26,778 nucleotides of DNA. Source: an archaeon (GTDB lineage Archaea; Halobacteriota; Syntropharchaeia; Alkanophagales; Methanospirareceae). Location of the stretch: positions 1 to 26,778 of the forward strand of contig JASEFB010000012.1 in assembly GCA_030019325.1 (NCBI GenBank). The letters are read 5' to 3'. The position numbers and the translations under genes are program-made. This document shows, in pieces, positions 7,243 to 15,889 of this stretch. Position 1 is the stretch's first letter. Every line of letters begins with the position of its first letter. The notes beneath the pieces are model-generated. The model did no database searches. It was not told the origin of the DNA and saw nothing but the letters and a program-made list of their open reading frames with translations.

Positions 7243-7857
7243 CTACTTTACCACTTCTTCAAGCCGTTTGCTGACCTCGTCCCAGTTAACTATGTTCCAA
7301 AAAGCCTCGACAAATTTGGGTCGCGCGTTCTTGTAATCGAGGTAATATGCATGTTCCCAGACGTCGAGATCCATTAAAATCTCGAACGTTGGATAAATAT
7401 TGACGTTATGCTTCTCGATCTGCATTATTACTGGTCTTTTGGTCTGCTTGCAGAAGGTTAGTGCTGCCCATCCTGAGCCTTCTACGCTCACTGCCGCCTG
7501 ATTGAATTCCTTTTTAAACCGTTCAAAACTCCCAAACTCCTTCTCTATACCATCAGCTAAAGCGCCGCCTGGTTTTCCACCACCTTTGCCCGCCGGTGCC
7601 AAGTTTGGCCAGAACAACGAGTGGATCAAATGCCCCCCTATATTGAATGACAGTTCCTTTAACGTTGCTTTCATATCCAGCTCAGCACCCTCTTTCCGTG
7701 CTTTATCGAGCTTCTCAAGGATCGCGTTGGCAGCAGTAACATATGCTTGATGATGCTTCTCGTGGTGTATCGTTAATTGCGCTTCAGATATTTGGGGTTC
7801 TAAATCCTTGTATCCATACGGCAGTTTTGGTAAGGAGTAAAACTTAGTGGGTTCCAT
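7243..7857 (-). CDS. sod: Superoxide dismutase, Fe/Mn family
   Basis: Converts superoxide to oxygen and hydrogen peroxide in the cytoplasm. The 204-aa length is typical. The N-terminal domain has the LEPQISEAQLTIHHEKHHQAY stretch in two parts, with the first metal His near residues 31-32. A second His is in GGHLIHSLFWPNL, and the Asp and last His are in the family signature DVWEHAYYLDY. GGGKPGGALADGI is the usual mid-loop. ATG 7857 is preceded by a strong AGGAGGTGA ribosome site, and a TATA box lies at 7896-7903. It ends in TAG, and the protein ends where the family normally ends, so TAG is a real stop here. Metal choice (Fe or Mn) cannot be read safely. Confidence 0.97.
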   Translation of the reverse strand: MEPTKFYSLPKLPYGYKDLEPQISEAQLTIHHEKHHQAYVTAANAILEKLDKARKEGAELDMKATLKELSFNIGGHLIHSLFWPNLAPAGKGGGKPGGALADGIEKEFGSFERFKKEFNQAAVSVEGSGWAALTFCKQTKRPVIMQIEKHNVNIYPTFEILMDLDVWEHAYYLDYKNARPKFVEAFWNIVNWDEVSKRLEEVVK

Positions 7858-7894
7858 ATTATCACCTCCTTTATTCTAATAGTTCGAATTTCAG

Positions 7895-7903
7895 AGTATA
7901 AAA
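7895..7903 (-). promoter_or_regulatory. TATA box of sod
   Basis: The minus strand reads TTTTATACT about 42 bp before ATG 7857, leaving a short leader that holds the AGGAGGTGA ribosome site. The divergent endonuclease gene starts at 7937. Confidence 0.5.
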
Positions 7904-7936
7904 GTTATCGTAAGCATAGCAAGAAGGTAAGCGAAC

Positions 7937-8584
7937 ATGCCAACAGATATTGACAAGGTCGTGCAGATCCTTAAGGAACGGTATTATGACAAGACATCAG
8001 CTTTGATGGATGTTTCAAATCTGAAAGACCCGTTCAAAGTCTTGATCTCCTGTATATTGAGCCTGAGGACCAAGGATGACGTGACGGCAAAAGCCACAAA
8101 GCGGTTATTTGAATGTGCAAAGACCCCTGAGGAGATGGTGAAGCTCAAAAAAGAGGAGATAGAGGCCGCAATCTATCCGGTTGGCTTTTACCATCGAAAG
8201 GCTGAGCAAATCCTTGAGATTTCTCGTGTCCTGATCGAGAAGTATGATTCACGCGTCCCCGATGAGATTGATGAGCTCTTGAAATTCAAGGGTGTCGGTC
8301 GAAAGACCGCAAATATCGTTATCACGATGGGGTATAAGAAACCAGGTGTTGCGGTTGATACCCATGTCCACCGTCTATCCAATCGTTTGGGTCTCGTAGC
8401 GACCAAAACGCCGTATCAGACAGAGTTCGCGTTACGAGAAATACTCCCCAAAAAGTACTGGATAATCTTTAATGACCTACTCGTCATGCATGGTCAAACC
8501 ATTTGCACGCCGATAAGCCCCAAGTGCAGCATCTGCCCGATTACGGAGTACTGTAAAAGGGTGGGTGTGACACGCTATCGGTAA
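7937..8584 (+). CDS. nth: Endonuclease III (DNA glycosylase / AP lyase)
   Basis: A base-excision repair enzyme that removes oxidised pyrimidines and nicks the abasic site. It has 215 aa, the usual size. The helix-hairpin-helix LLKFKGVGRKTANIVI carries catalytic Lys123, and the GVAVDTHVHRLSNRLG stretch carries catalytic Asp141. The C-terminal 4Fe-4S loop is complete: C190-x6-C197-x2-C200-x5-C206. The start ATG 7937 follows an AAGGTAA ribosome site. It is divergent from sod, so two oxidative-damage genes share one 79-bp control region. A degenerate copy of its cluster-loop sequence lies downstream at about 9535-9566. Confidence 0.96.
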   Translation: MPTDIDKVVQILKERYYDKTSALMDVSNLKDPFKVLISCILSLRTKDDVTAKATKRLFECAKTPEEMVKLKKEEIEAAIYPVGFYHRKAEQILEISRVLIEKYDSRVPDEIDELLKFKGVGRKTANIVITMGYKKPGVAVDTHVHRLSNRLGLVATKTPYQTEFALREILPKKYWIIFNDLLVMHGQTICTPISPKCSICPITEYCKRVGVTRYR

Positions 8585-8614
8585 AGCCACTGATCCAGGC
8601 AAACTAACCATCGA

Positions 8615-8622
8615 CTTTAAAT
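8615..8622 (+). promoter_or_regulatory. TATA box of the ulosonate synthase gene (leaderless)
   Basis: CTTTAAAT centred about 27 bp before ATG 8646, with no ribosome site between. Confidence 0.5.
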
Positions 8623-8645
8623 CCTTCTTCTCGTTATTTTAAACC

Positions 8646-9443
8646 ATGAGCAGAATAGGAAAGGCAATTAGGATGGAGCGAATCCTCGATCGGAGGACTC
8701 GCAGAACGGTCATCGTGCCCATGGATCACGGGGTAACGGTAGGCCCAATTCCCGGGCTGATCGATCTACGTGAGACGGTGGACAAAGTGGCTGAAGGCGG
8801 GGCAAATGCAGTTCTCGGCCACATGGGTCTCCCTCTCCATGGCCACCGTGGCTATGGGAAAGATATAGGTCTCATCATCCATTTATCTGCCAGCACGAGC
8901 TTGGGACCTGACCCGAACCACAAGGTTCTCGTGACCACGGTTGAGGATGCGATCAGGATCGGAGCAGATGCGGTGAGCATCCACGTGAATATTGGAGCAG
9001 ATGACGAGGCGGAAATGCTGGCTGACCTCGGTTGGGTAGCAAGAGTGTGTGATCAGTGGGGCATGCCTCTTCTGGCAATGATGTACCCGCGCGGGCCAAA
9101 GGTGAAGTCGGAGCATGATGTTGAGTATGTCAAGCATGCTGCACGAGTTGGGTCTGAACTCGGCGTTGATATCATCAAGACCAACTACACAGGTGCTCCT
9201 GACACTTTCAAGGAAGTGGTAAGAGGATGCCAGATCCCCGTGGTGATAGCGGGCGGGCCGAAGATGGGCTCAGAGCACGAGTTATTCGAGATGATCTACG
9301 ATGCGATACAGGTTGGGTGCGGTGGTGTTTCTATCGGGCGGAACGTCTTCCAGGCGGAGAATCCGACGCTGCTTGTCAGGAAGATCTCGAAGATCGTGCA
9401 CGAGGACTACACCGTGGAGGAGGCAGAAAAGCTTACGATTTGA
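8646..9443 (+). CDS. 2-amino-3,7-dideoxy-D-threo-hept-6-ulosonate synthase / class I aldolase (DhnA) family
   Basis: In archaea this family makes the precursor of 3-dehydroquinate for aromatic amino acids; close relatives are class I fructose-bisphosphate aldolases. The 265-aa protein has the family start RMERILDRRTRRTVIVPMDHG, the turn GGANAVLGHMGL, LLAMMYPRG (Tyr-Pro-Arg-Gly as in the Methanocaldococcus ADH synthase), Schiff-base Lys in DIIKTNYTG, and the phosphate-binding ends PVVIAGGPK and GCGGVSIGRNVFQ. The promoter is leaderless. The MYPRG motif favours ADH synthase over plain aldolase, but the two are hard to separate by eye. No other aromatic pathway gene lies nearby. Confidence 0.87.
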   Translation: MSRIGKAIRMERILDRRTRRTVIVPMDHGVTVGPIPGLIDLRETVDKVAEGGANAVLGHMGLPLHGHRGYGKDIGLIIHLSASTSLGPDPNHKVLVTTVEDAIRIGADAVSIHVNIGADDEAEMLADLGWVARVCDQWGMPLLAMMYPRGPKVKSEHDVEYVKHAARVGSELGVDIIKTNYTGAPDTFKEVVRGCQIPVVIAGGPKMGSEHELFEMIYDAIQVGCGGVSIGRNVFQAENPTLLVRKISKIVHEDYTVEEAEKLTI

Positions 9444-9534
9444 GGCTGATCTTCTTACATTGTGTCAATGGTATGCGGCCACCTGATCAGGAAGAGAGGG
9501 TTATCTCAGAGTAGATCACAACTGGAACAAGCCT

Positions 9535-9566
9535 AAAGTGCAGCATCTTGCCCACTTACTGCGTAG
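9535..9566 (+). pseudogene. Short scar resembling the Fe-S loop of endonuclease III
   Basis: The bases around AAGTGCAGCATCT, CCC and TACTG match the nth cluster-loop DNA at 8522-8553, with one extra T and several changes. Neither frame stays open. It looks like the remnant of a duplicated or recombined nth 3' end. The rest of the 9444-9707 gap has no gene I can support. Confidence 0.45.
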
Positions 9567-9707
9567 AATACCGAGATCATTGACAAAGTCAAGGAGAGCT
9601 CGAAAAACGCTCCGCTTCTCATTCTTAAAATAAGAAACGACAGTAAAAGAAAAGAAATAATATTTGGACTATTAATTAACAATAGATCCGAACGTAGAAA
9701 AATAATC

Positions 9708-10259
9708 TTAAGCCTTTGGCTTAGCTTCCTTCGATTGTTCTCTCTCCGTCGCCCTTAACCCCTCCACCTTCGTTTCTCCCTCTCTTTCTTCTATCTGCTC
9801 CTCTAACTCTTTTATTAAAGCCCCTTTATCTAAATATTCAAAATTTGATTCGCATTCCTCACACCAGAAGTCCTTCTCTGCTGCTTCTTCGAATAAAACA
9901 CATTGACAGTGGCACTGGTAAAACTCCCCATTTCTTTCGTATTCGAGTTTCTTTCTTAACCCACTTAACTCTCCATCCGCCTCTTCTTCCATTAGCTTCT
10001 TGACTTTGTCACGATTAAAGCTCCACCAATAGGTAATCCAGCCGCTATTATCATCACGTTCCGTCCTGTATTCGGCTATCCTGCTCTCATATAACTTGTA
10101 CAGAACCTTTCTTACAGAGGTGGGTTTGGTATCGTTTAGCTTTGCAATCTCCCTATCGGTTATTTCCCCCTCTGGGACATTTTCTATTATCTTCAGTCCT
10201 TCTTCCCCTATCATCTTCCTGAAATATTCCCGTACTAAAGGATCATCTGTCTCGAACAT
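9708..10259 (-). CDS. tfe: Transcription factor TFE (alpha subunit)
   Basis: The archaeal homologue of the TFIIE alpha subunit. It helps TBP, TFB and RNA polymerase open promoters. It has 183 aa. An N-terminal winged helix (residues about 6-90) carries EITDREIAKLNDTKPTSVRKV and the wing end WITYWWSFNRDKV, which is a TFE hallmark. A zinc ribbon follows with C116/C118/C120 and C133-x2-C136, then an acidic tail. The first knuckle reads CHCQC, so C-x-C-x-C gives an ambiguous ligand choice. A TATA box lies at 10298-10307. The DEAD-box helicase upstream is on the same strand but separated by 121 bp with its own promoter for tfe. Confidence 0.92.
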   Translation of the reverse strand: MFETDDPLVREYFRKMIGEEGLKIIENVPEGEITDREIAKLNDTKPTSVRKVLYKLYESRIAEYRTERDDNSGWITYWWSFNRDKVKKLMEEEADGELSGLRKKLEYERNGEFYQCHCQCVLFEEAAEKDFWCEECESNFEYLDKGALIKELEEQIEEREGETKVEGLRATEREQSKEAKPKA

Positions 10260-10297
10260 TATGATAACTCTTCCTAATACTCGTTATAACGTCAGAG

Positions 10298-10307
10298 GAT
10301 ATAAACC
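10298..10307 (-). promoter_or_regulatory. TATA box of tfe
   Basis: The minus strand reads GGTTTATATC about 40-48 bp before ATG 10259, within the 121-bp gap after the helicase gene. Confidence 0.5.
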
Positions 10308-10380
10308 TTCGCAATATTTCTCTCAATTTTATAGAAATTCCACAATTTTAGCAAATCAGTGGATTCGTTGCATCTATAAT

Positions 10381-11559
10381 TTAGCTTCTATAAGGTCTAT
10401 GTCTGGGTCTAAATGGTTTTGGGCGTTCCCTCCATCCTGTTCTTACTTTCTTTACCTCAGGCATTCTTTCCTCAGTTATGGTTAGCTCATTGTTTCTCAT
10501 TACTCGTCTAAAACTATCATAATCTCTGCTTGAAAGGATATTAATTGCTATTCCTTCTTTTCCCGGCCCGTGCGCGGTTCTTCCTATTCGATGAATATAA
10601 TCCTTGCTGTATTTGGGAATATCGTAATTATAAATATGCGAAACACCGGGAATATCAAGTCCTCGTGCCGCGACATCAGTGCATACAAGAATATAAACGT
10701 TCCGTGAATGAAATTGATCCATTACTCTGTTTCTTTTTTCCTGAGTAAATCCTCCATGAATGGCCAGGGCATCTATTCCTGCAGCTTTTAGGTTGTTTGC
10801 AACAAAGTCGGTATTTTCCCGTGTATTGCAGAAGACCATGACAAGCCCTGCTTTTTCGTGGCTCAATAAATGGACTAACAAAGAAAATTTCAAATCGTCA
10901 GGAACATCATAGTAAAACTGCGTTAATTTCGTCGGGTCCACATACGCTTCTGCAGAAACGTTAATAGGCTCTTTCATGTATCTCCGAGCGAGATGCGCTA
11001 CCTCTCTTGAGATGGTCGCTGAAAACAGGAGCGTCTGCCTGTTTCGAGGACATTCGCTTATTATTCTCTCAACATCATCGATAAATCCCATATCCAACAT
11101 TCGGTCTGCTTCATCTAAGACCAGTGTGGTTACAGTGCTTAAATCAAGAGTCCTCCGCCCGATATGGTCTAGTATTCTGCCCGGGGTTCCGATTACGGCA
11201 TCCGCTGTCCTTAAGTGCTCAATTTGTGGATTAATTGACATCCCACCGAAAATAGCAACAACCTTCAAAGGCTTGTATTTTGAAAAATCCTTTAGCGCTG
11301 TTGCAACTTGCTGTGCGAGTTCTCTTGTTGGCGTTAAAACCAGTGCCTGAATTCCAGTTCCTTTTTTGGATTTTTGTATAATGCCCGTAGCAAATGCAAG
11401 CGTTTTCCCAGAACCTGTTGCAGCCTCCGCTATAACATCCCTTCCCGCAAGAATTAACGGAATCGATCTCTCTTGTATCTCTGTTGGTCTTTCAAACTTC
11501 TCTTCTTCTATTGATTTCAAAATAGGCTCAATAATACCCAATTCTCTAAAATATTCCAT
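10381..11559 (-). CDS. DEAD-box ATP-dependent RNA helicase
   Basis: Unwinds or remodels RNA at the cost of ATP; single-copy archaeal forms are linked to ribosome assembly and cold tolerance. The 392-aa protein has every core motif: Q-motif FERPTEIQERSIP, Walker A ATGSGKT (47-53), PTRELAQQ, GTPGRILDH, DEAD (149-152), SAT, then domain 2 with VFCNTRENTDFV, TDVAARGLDIPGVSHIYNYD and HRIGRTAHG. It is a minimal helicase core with only a short Arg/Pro-rich tail (PKPFRPRHRPYRS) that likely binds RNA. Its TATA box is at 11608-11617. Confidence 0.96.
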   Translation of the reverse strand: MEYFRELGIIEPILKSIEEEKFERPTEIQERSIPLILAGRDVIAEAATGSGKTLAFATGIIQKSKKGTGIQALVLTPTRELAQQVATALKDFSKYKPLKVVAIFGGMSINPQIEHLRTADAVIGTPGRILDHIGRRTLDLSTVTTLVLDEADRMLDMGFIDDVERIISECPRNRQTLLFSATISREVAHLARRYMKEPINVSAEAYVDPTKLTQFYYDVPDDLKFSLLVHLLSHEKAGLVMVFCNTRENTDFVANNLKAAGIDALAIHGGFTQEKRNRVMDQFHSRNVYILVCTDVAARGLDIPGVSHIYNYDIPKYSKDYIHRIGRTAHGPGKEGIAINILSSRDYDSFRRVMRNNELTITEERMPEVKKVRTGWRERPKPFRPRHRPYRS

Positions 11560-11607
11560 ATTTTCTTCAAGAAAAAAGTCTAGTACTTCCTCTTATTTAC
11601 CTCACTA

Positions 11608-11617
11608 ATTTATATCC
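11608..11617 (-). promoter_or_regulatory. TATA box of the DEAD-box helicase gene
   Basis: The minus strand reads GGATATAAAT about 50 bp before ATG 11559. The 11618-11825 stretch above it is AT-rich and shows only a weak inverted repeat (TAATC-GGTC-GATTA at 11658-11671). Confidence 0.5.
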
Positions 11618-11825
11618 TTTAATTACCTAGTATAAAAAGGTTATAAGCACACCTCTATAATCGGTCGATTAATTTACTACTTTAAAATCACTCATGCGCC
11701 GGTAAATGACATCTTTCAAAAGTAATTCCAATTATTAGTTTTATAGCCCGATTTTATTGAGCAGAGTAATAAAAAAAAATAACAAATGAGAGTACGCGAT
11801 TAATAATAAAATCTTCCTCTCAAAA

Positions 11826-11984
11826 TTACCTTCTACGATGCTTTTGGTAGCATTCAGGGCAATAAACAGGTCTGCTGCCATCGGGTTTAAAGGGGACTTG
11901 TGCCTCTTTTCCGCAATCTGCACAAATTACGGTGTGCATTTCTCGTGGCTGCCTGTCAAACCTGCGCCCTCGATTTCCATACAT
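11826..11984 (-). CDS. Small CxxC-x17-CxxC zinc-finger protein (52 aa)
   Basis: A small protein too short for ordinary gene calls. It begins at ATG 11984 after a strong GAGGTGA ribosome site and ends at TAA 11826-11828. The N-terminus is Arg-rich (MYGNRGRRFDRQPREMH). Then come CADC, exactly 17 residues, and CPEC, with an Arg/Lys/His tail (YQKHRRR). This is the spacing of the CxxC-x17-CxxC domain family, found in archaea and bacteria in small basic proteins or next to RNA-related genes. Zinc binding is likely and nucleic-acid binding is suggested by the charge. A TATA box lies at 12053-12061, giving about a 45-nt leader. It lies just upstream of the helicase gene on the same strand, which fits an RNA-related role. 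Confidence 0.82.
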   Translation of the reverse strand: MYGNRGRRFDRQPREMHTVICADCGKEAQVPFKPDGSRPVYCPECYQKHRRR

Positions 11985-12052
11985 TTTTATTCACCTCTTT
12001 TATTTGCAGATTTCTCCTTTCGGGAATCTTGTTCAAAATAAGAAGCTACTCA

Positions 12053-12061
12053 TATATAAAA
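12053..12061 (-). promoter_or_regulatory. TATA box of the small zinc-finger gene
   Basis: TTTTATATA on the minus strand about 70 bp before ATG 11984. The 12062-12346 stretch beyond it is a mix of short broken frames that I cannot assign. Confidence 0.45.
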
Positions 12062-12346
12062 AACACCATCTTTTTATCCATCCTGTTAACTTGTGATTTA
12101 ACGGTTTGTTCTCCCCTGCTTTCTATTTTGAAAGACCACTGAATCCGAAACCTTTTTTCAAATAAACTTCTGTTAATTCTTTGCTTTGCCTATTTTTATC
12201 CGGGCGGTCCCTTCTCCATCATGCTCATCTGAAGAAGAATGCCACGTTTTTTGCCGATATCAACGGTTTATCGGCGATTATTCCTAATACGGTGCTTAAA
12301 ATCATATGTGCATACCCTGTGTATTCGCTATCCTGCTTGCCTGTCA

Positions 12347-12622
12347 TCATCCCCGCCTGAATATCATCTTCAGTTCATACATACCTTCCGCACCTCTCTT
12401 CTCAATATTAAAGCCCGATTCCTCAAAGAGATGGAGCATGGGCTAGTTATCCATCAGTACCCCGGCACTAAAACCAAGAAGCCCTCGCTTCTTCGCTTCT
12501 TTTATAAGCCATAATCTGATACTTGTTTGAGTGAGTTTAATTTCGCATCAACTTCGCCTATAGTATAATTCCGGTTCTCTTCCTTCAATTTTAAAAGTTT
12601 CTTCACTTAAAATAGCCTTCAT
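12347..12622 (-). pseudogene. Remnant of a GNAT-type acetyltransferase domain with two in-frame stops
   Basis: One frame starts at ATG 12622, overlapping the acetyl-CoA synthetase stop in ATGA, and runs to TGA 12347-12349. It contains TGA at 12548-12550 and TAG at 12443-12445. From about 12508 it reads LIKEAKKRGLLGFSAGVLMDN, stop, PMLHLFEESGFNIEKR and then GAEGMYELKMIF. This is the conserved acetyl-CoA-binding helix and C-terminal beta region of GNAT proteins, including those fused to ADP-forming acyl-CoA synthetases and protein acetyltransferases. The N-terminal half is missing. A competing GTG-started 34-aa frame (at about 12605) overlaps it. Acetyltransferases often regulate acetyl-CoA synthetase, so the position is suggestive, but the gene looks dead. 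Confidence 0.55.
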
Positions 12623-14532
12623 ACCTCCTTCATCATCTGCTTAAATTCTTCGTATACAGTCTTCACTTCCTCTATCGAAGCTTCGTCTTCAAGAGTTGTG
12701 ATATCACCAATAGGCTTATCCATTATTACCGCCTTCAATAAACGCCTCATTATCTTGCCTGACCTCGTCTTTGGGAGTTTAGCCACGAAATGAACCCCCT
12801 CAGGTGTAGCAATGGGTCCTATTTGCTCACGAACATGTTTGATTATTTCTTTCTTTAGGTTATCTTCAGGCTTATACCCTTCCTTTAATATCGCAAATAC
12901 CACGATAGCCTCCCCTTTTATCGGGTCAGGTTTGCCTATCACAGCAGCTTCAGCCACGAACGGAGCTGATACAGCACTACTCTCAATTTCTGCAGTGCCT
13001 AACCTGTGCCCTGCCACTTTTATTACCTCGTCAGCTCTACCAAATAACCAGAAATAGCCCTCTTCGTCCTTCATCGCATAGTCACCGGTATAATACGTGC
13101 CTTGAAATCTCGACCAGTATACCTCCTTGTATCTTTCTGGATCCCCGTAAAGCCCCATCAGCATGCCTGGCCAGGGTTTTCTTAGTACCAAATAGCCTTT
13201 TTTTCACGCACCTACCGGATTGCCTTCCTCGTCTACTACTTCGGCATCTATACCAGGTAAAGGTAGTGTTGCAGAACCTGGCTTAAGAGGTATGAGTTCT
13301 AAGCCTGGAGCGGGTGAGATCATTATCCCTCCTGTTTCTGTCTGCCACCATGTATCCACTATCGGACACCTCTCTCCTCCTATATGCTTGTAATACCATT
13401 CCCATACCTCCGGGTTTATAGGTTCACCAACAGAGCCCAAAATTTTTAAACTGCTCAAATCATACTTCTTTACCCATTCCTCCCCATAACGCATGAACAT
13501 CCTAATTGCAGTGGGACTCGTATAAAAGATTGTAACTCCATACTTCTCTATTATCCTCCACCATACACCGGGGTCTGGATAATCCAGAGCTCCTTCATAC
13601 ATAAGCACTGTGGCGCCATGAAGTAAAGGCGCATAAACTATTGATGAGTGCCCTGTTACCCAGCCTACATCTGCCGTGCACCAATAGATGGACTCCGCAG
13701 AGATATTAAATACCCATTTATATGTGGCATAATTGTAGACCAAATATCCTCCAGTGGAGTGCACGACTCCTTTAGGCTTACCTGTGGTTCCAGATGTGTA
13801 GAGGATATATAATGGATGGTTGGACTCCAAAGGCTTGGGTTCAACATAATCTTCAGCATCCTTTATTAATTCATGATATAGAAAGTCTCTACCCTCTTCT
13901 ATATTTATATCTTCTCTCGTTCTTTTTATCACAACTACTTTCTTTATGGTAGGAGCAACCTTCAGGGCGTCGTCAACTATCTCCTTAAGTGGTATGAATT
14001 TTCCTCTTCTTCTTCCAAGGTCTGCGGTTATCAGAACCTCTGCTGATGTGTCATTAATTCTATCTGCAAGAGCTTGGCTGCTGAACCCTGAAAATACAAC
14101 GATATGGATAGCACCTATTCTTGCAGTGGCAAGCATTGCAATCGGTAATTCTGGTATCATCGGTAAGTATAAAACCACACTCTCTCCCTTTTTTACTCCA
14201 AGGTTCTTCAGCATGGAAGCAAACCTATTTACTTCTCGGTAGAGTTGAAAATAGCTGAAAGCCTTTGTATTCCCTTCTTCGTCTTCCCAATATAAAGCCA
14301 CCTTATTCTTATGCCAGGAATATAAATGTTTATCCACGCATAGGTAAGATGCATTGAGCATACCACCAACGAACCATTTTGCAAATGGCTCTTCCCACTC
14401 GAGAACCTTATCCCAATGTTTAAACCACTCTAATTTTGATGCTTCTTTTCCCCAAAAACTTTCAATGTTGGAGATTGCATTCCTTTGAAGGTCTATATAG
14501 CCTTTTACAGGATAAAATTTTACTTTTTTCAT
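12619..14532 (-). pseudogene. acs: Acetyl-CoA synthetase (AMP-forming), interrupted by one in-frame TGA
   Basis: Makes acetyl-CoA from acetate, ATP and CoA via acetyl-AMP. The frame spans 637 positions, the normal length. It starts at ATG 14532 behind an AGGAGGT ribosome site. Visible motifs are the AMP-binding loop YTSGTTGKPKGVVHSTGGY, WWQTETGG, GDYAMKDEEGYFWLFGRADE, the hinge and CoA site KVAGHRLGTAEIES, and the acetylatable Lys in PKTRSGKIMRRLL. At 13204-13206 the frame meets TGA within EEGNPVGA-stop-KKGYLVL, after which conservation resumes at once in the same frame. Simple callers would split it into 13204-14532 and 12619-13191. The stop falls in a surface loop before PWPGM and is followed by seven As. 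Possible causes are nonsense mutation, base error or recoding. Confidence 0.9.
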
Positions 14533-14711
14533 GTTCTTCCTTTTTACCTCCTATTATTTTTATGGAAAAGAGATTAATAACTTTCGTTCTTCTTTAGCAA
14601 AAGTTGGAAAAGGTACCCAAAGCGGCCATAGGGGATACCTCGACATCCTAGCCCCTTGAAGTAGCGGTGCGGCATAAAATAAGCAACTTCTTAATTTATT
14701 TTTCAATAGGC

Positions 14712-15275
14712 TTAGAGACCCTTCCCTTCAACCTTCTTCACCACATCTTCAATCTCCTCAATACGGCTCAAGACGGTGATACCCTGCATTTTCCGCAACT
14801 TCTCTACATTCTCCACATCCTCCTTCCGAATTCGTAACTTCAAGTCCTTGCCGTTCGGAAGCTTTGTTATTACTTCGCCCACTTTCTGATCAACGGGAAA
14901 GATATACACGGGCACATCCACCTTCATGGCTTGTGCTGCTGAATTGGTAATAAGCGAATCCGCGATGCAGTATGCTATCTTCGCCACGGTATTTGCCGTA
15001 GCGGGTGTGATTAAGAATAACTTATATCTGCCTACCTGGAGTTTTCCTGAGAGGAAAGGTGCATTTGGTCCCTTTTCTGTACTCACCTTTGAAAAACTCG
15101 CTTTAACGTCATTCAAAAGCTTGTACTGCTTTAAAACAACCTCTGCCTCCCTCGAGAGATAGACATCAACCTCTAAATTATACCTCTTTGTGAGTTCCTT
15201 CATCAGAGCAACAGACTCATTTATATAATCCCCTGATCCGGTAATCCCCCATGCTATCCCCTTATTCATACTCAT
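14712..15275 (-). CDS. afpA: Archaeoflavoprotein AfpA / dihydromethanopterin reductase-type flavoprotein
   Basis: An FMN-binding flavoprotein of the archaeal AfpA family, which accepts electrons from ferredoxin; a Methanosarcina relative reduces dihydromethanopterin. It has 187 aa. The N-terminal nucleotide fold begins KGIAWGITGSGDYINESVALM, the FMN-binding block is LITPATANTVAKIAYCIADSLITNSAAQAMK, and the end is a charged helix. ATG 15275 overlaps the Isf stop by 4 bp, so the two are coupled and may act together. It is the last gene in the peroxiredoxin-to-AfpA run. The 14533-14711 gap below it holds no gene. Confidence 0.87.
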   Translation of the reverse strand: MSMNKGIAWGITGSGDYINESVALMKELTKRYNLEVDVYLSREAEVVLKQYKLLNDVKASFSKVSTEKGPNAPFLSGKLQVGRYKLFLITPATANTVAKIAYCIADSLITNSAAQAMKVDVPVYIFPVDQKVGEVITKLPNGKDLKLRIRKEDVENVEKLRKMQGITVLSRIEEIEDVVKKVEGKGL

Positions 15276-15883
15276 CTGCTCTTTTTGCCTCCTTGCACCA
15301 TAAGATAAACCTCCATAAGTCTATTCACCGTCTTATAAAGACTTTTCAAGCCCTCTTTATCCTCTTCAACACCTGCAGCACCTTTATCCTTCGACCAGAA
15401 GGTAGCTCCGAGATTTGCACCAAATGCCCCTCCACCCACAGGAATCATCTCATTTATCACATAAAAGTCGGTTATAGCCCTGATTGCAAGCTCTTGCCCA
15501 CCTATACGATCTCCGCCATCCGCAATCGCTCCCCCGACTTTGCCTCTAGGCCCATGCGGATTGCTCACTGCAAATGCTCTCATGCGATCAAGTAGAACCT
15601 TTGCCTGACCGCTGAGTGTTCCTTGATAAACTGGCGTTCCTATCAAGACCGCATCTGCCCACTCAAATCCTGAATAGACCTCTTGCATTGTATCGTCGTG
15701 AACACAACTCCCTTCCTTAATGCAGTGGTCACAGTGTATGCAAAAGTTGAGTTTCTTACCGCGAACAGAGAAGTATCGTGTCTCAGCATTCCAACGCTCT
15801 TCCGCATATCGTAATGCTTCTCGAACTATCCAATCGGTTGCGGCTATTCGAGGACTCCCTGAGATGCCAAACAGTTTGACCAT
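15272..15883 (-). CDS. isf: Iron-sulfur flavoprotein (Isf), NADPH-dependent FMN reductase fold
   Basis: A 203-aa flavodoxin-fold protein with FMN and a 4Fe-4S cluster. Isf proteins of methanogens move electrons from ferredoxin and can reduce oxygen or peroxide. FMN phosphate is held by GISGSPRIAATDWIV near residues 6-20. The compact cluster motif is C48-x2-C51-x2-C54-x5-C60 (FCIHCDHCIKEGSC). The central fold carries TPVYQGTLSGQAKVLLDR and GGAIADGGDRIGGQE. It begins 6 bp after the rubrerythrin stop and overlaps afpA. Its place among oxygen-defence genes supports a peroxide- or oxygen-removing electron route. The physiological acceptor is an inference. Confidence 0.93.
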   Translation of the reverse strand: MVKLFGISGSPRIAATDWIVREALRYAEERWNAETRYFSVRGKKLNFCIHCDHCIKEGSCVHDDTMQEVYSGFEWADAVLIGTPVYQGTLSGQAKVLLDRMRAFAVSNPHGPRGKVGGAIADGGDRIGGQELAIRAITDFYVINEMIPVGGGAFGANLGATFWSKDKGAAGVEEDKEGLKSLYKTVNRLMEVYLMVQGGKKSR

Positions 15884-15889
15884 CTGCTT

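Noticed and set aside
12210..12350. Short minus-strand frames such as the one around MMTGKQDSEYTGYAHMILS
   Set aside because: They are open for about 45 codons only, begin next to the acetyltransferase remnant and match no family I can name. Perhaps part of a decayed gene, but not supportable as a feature.
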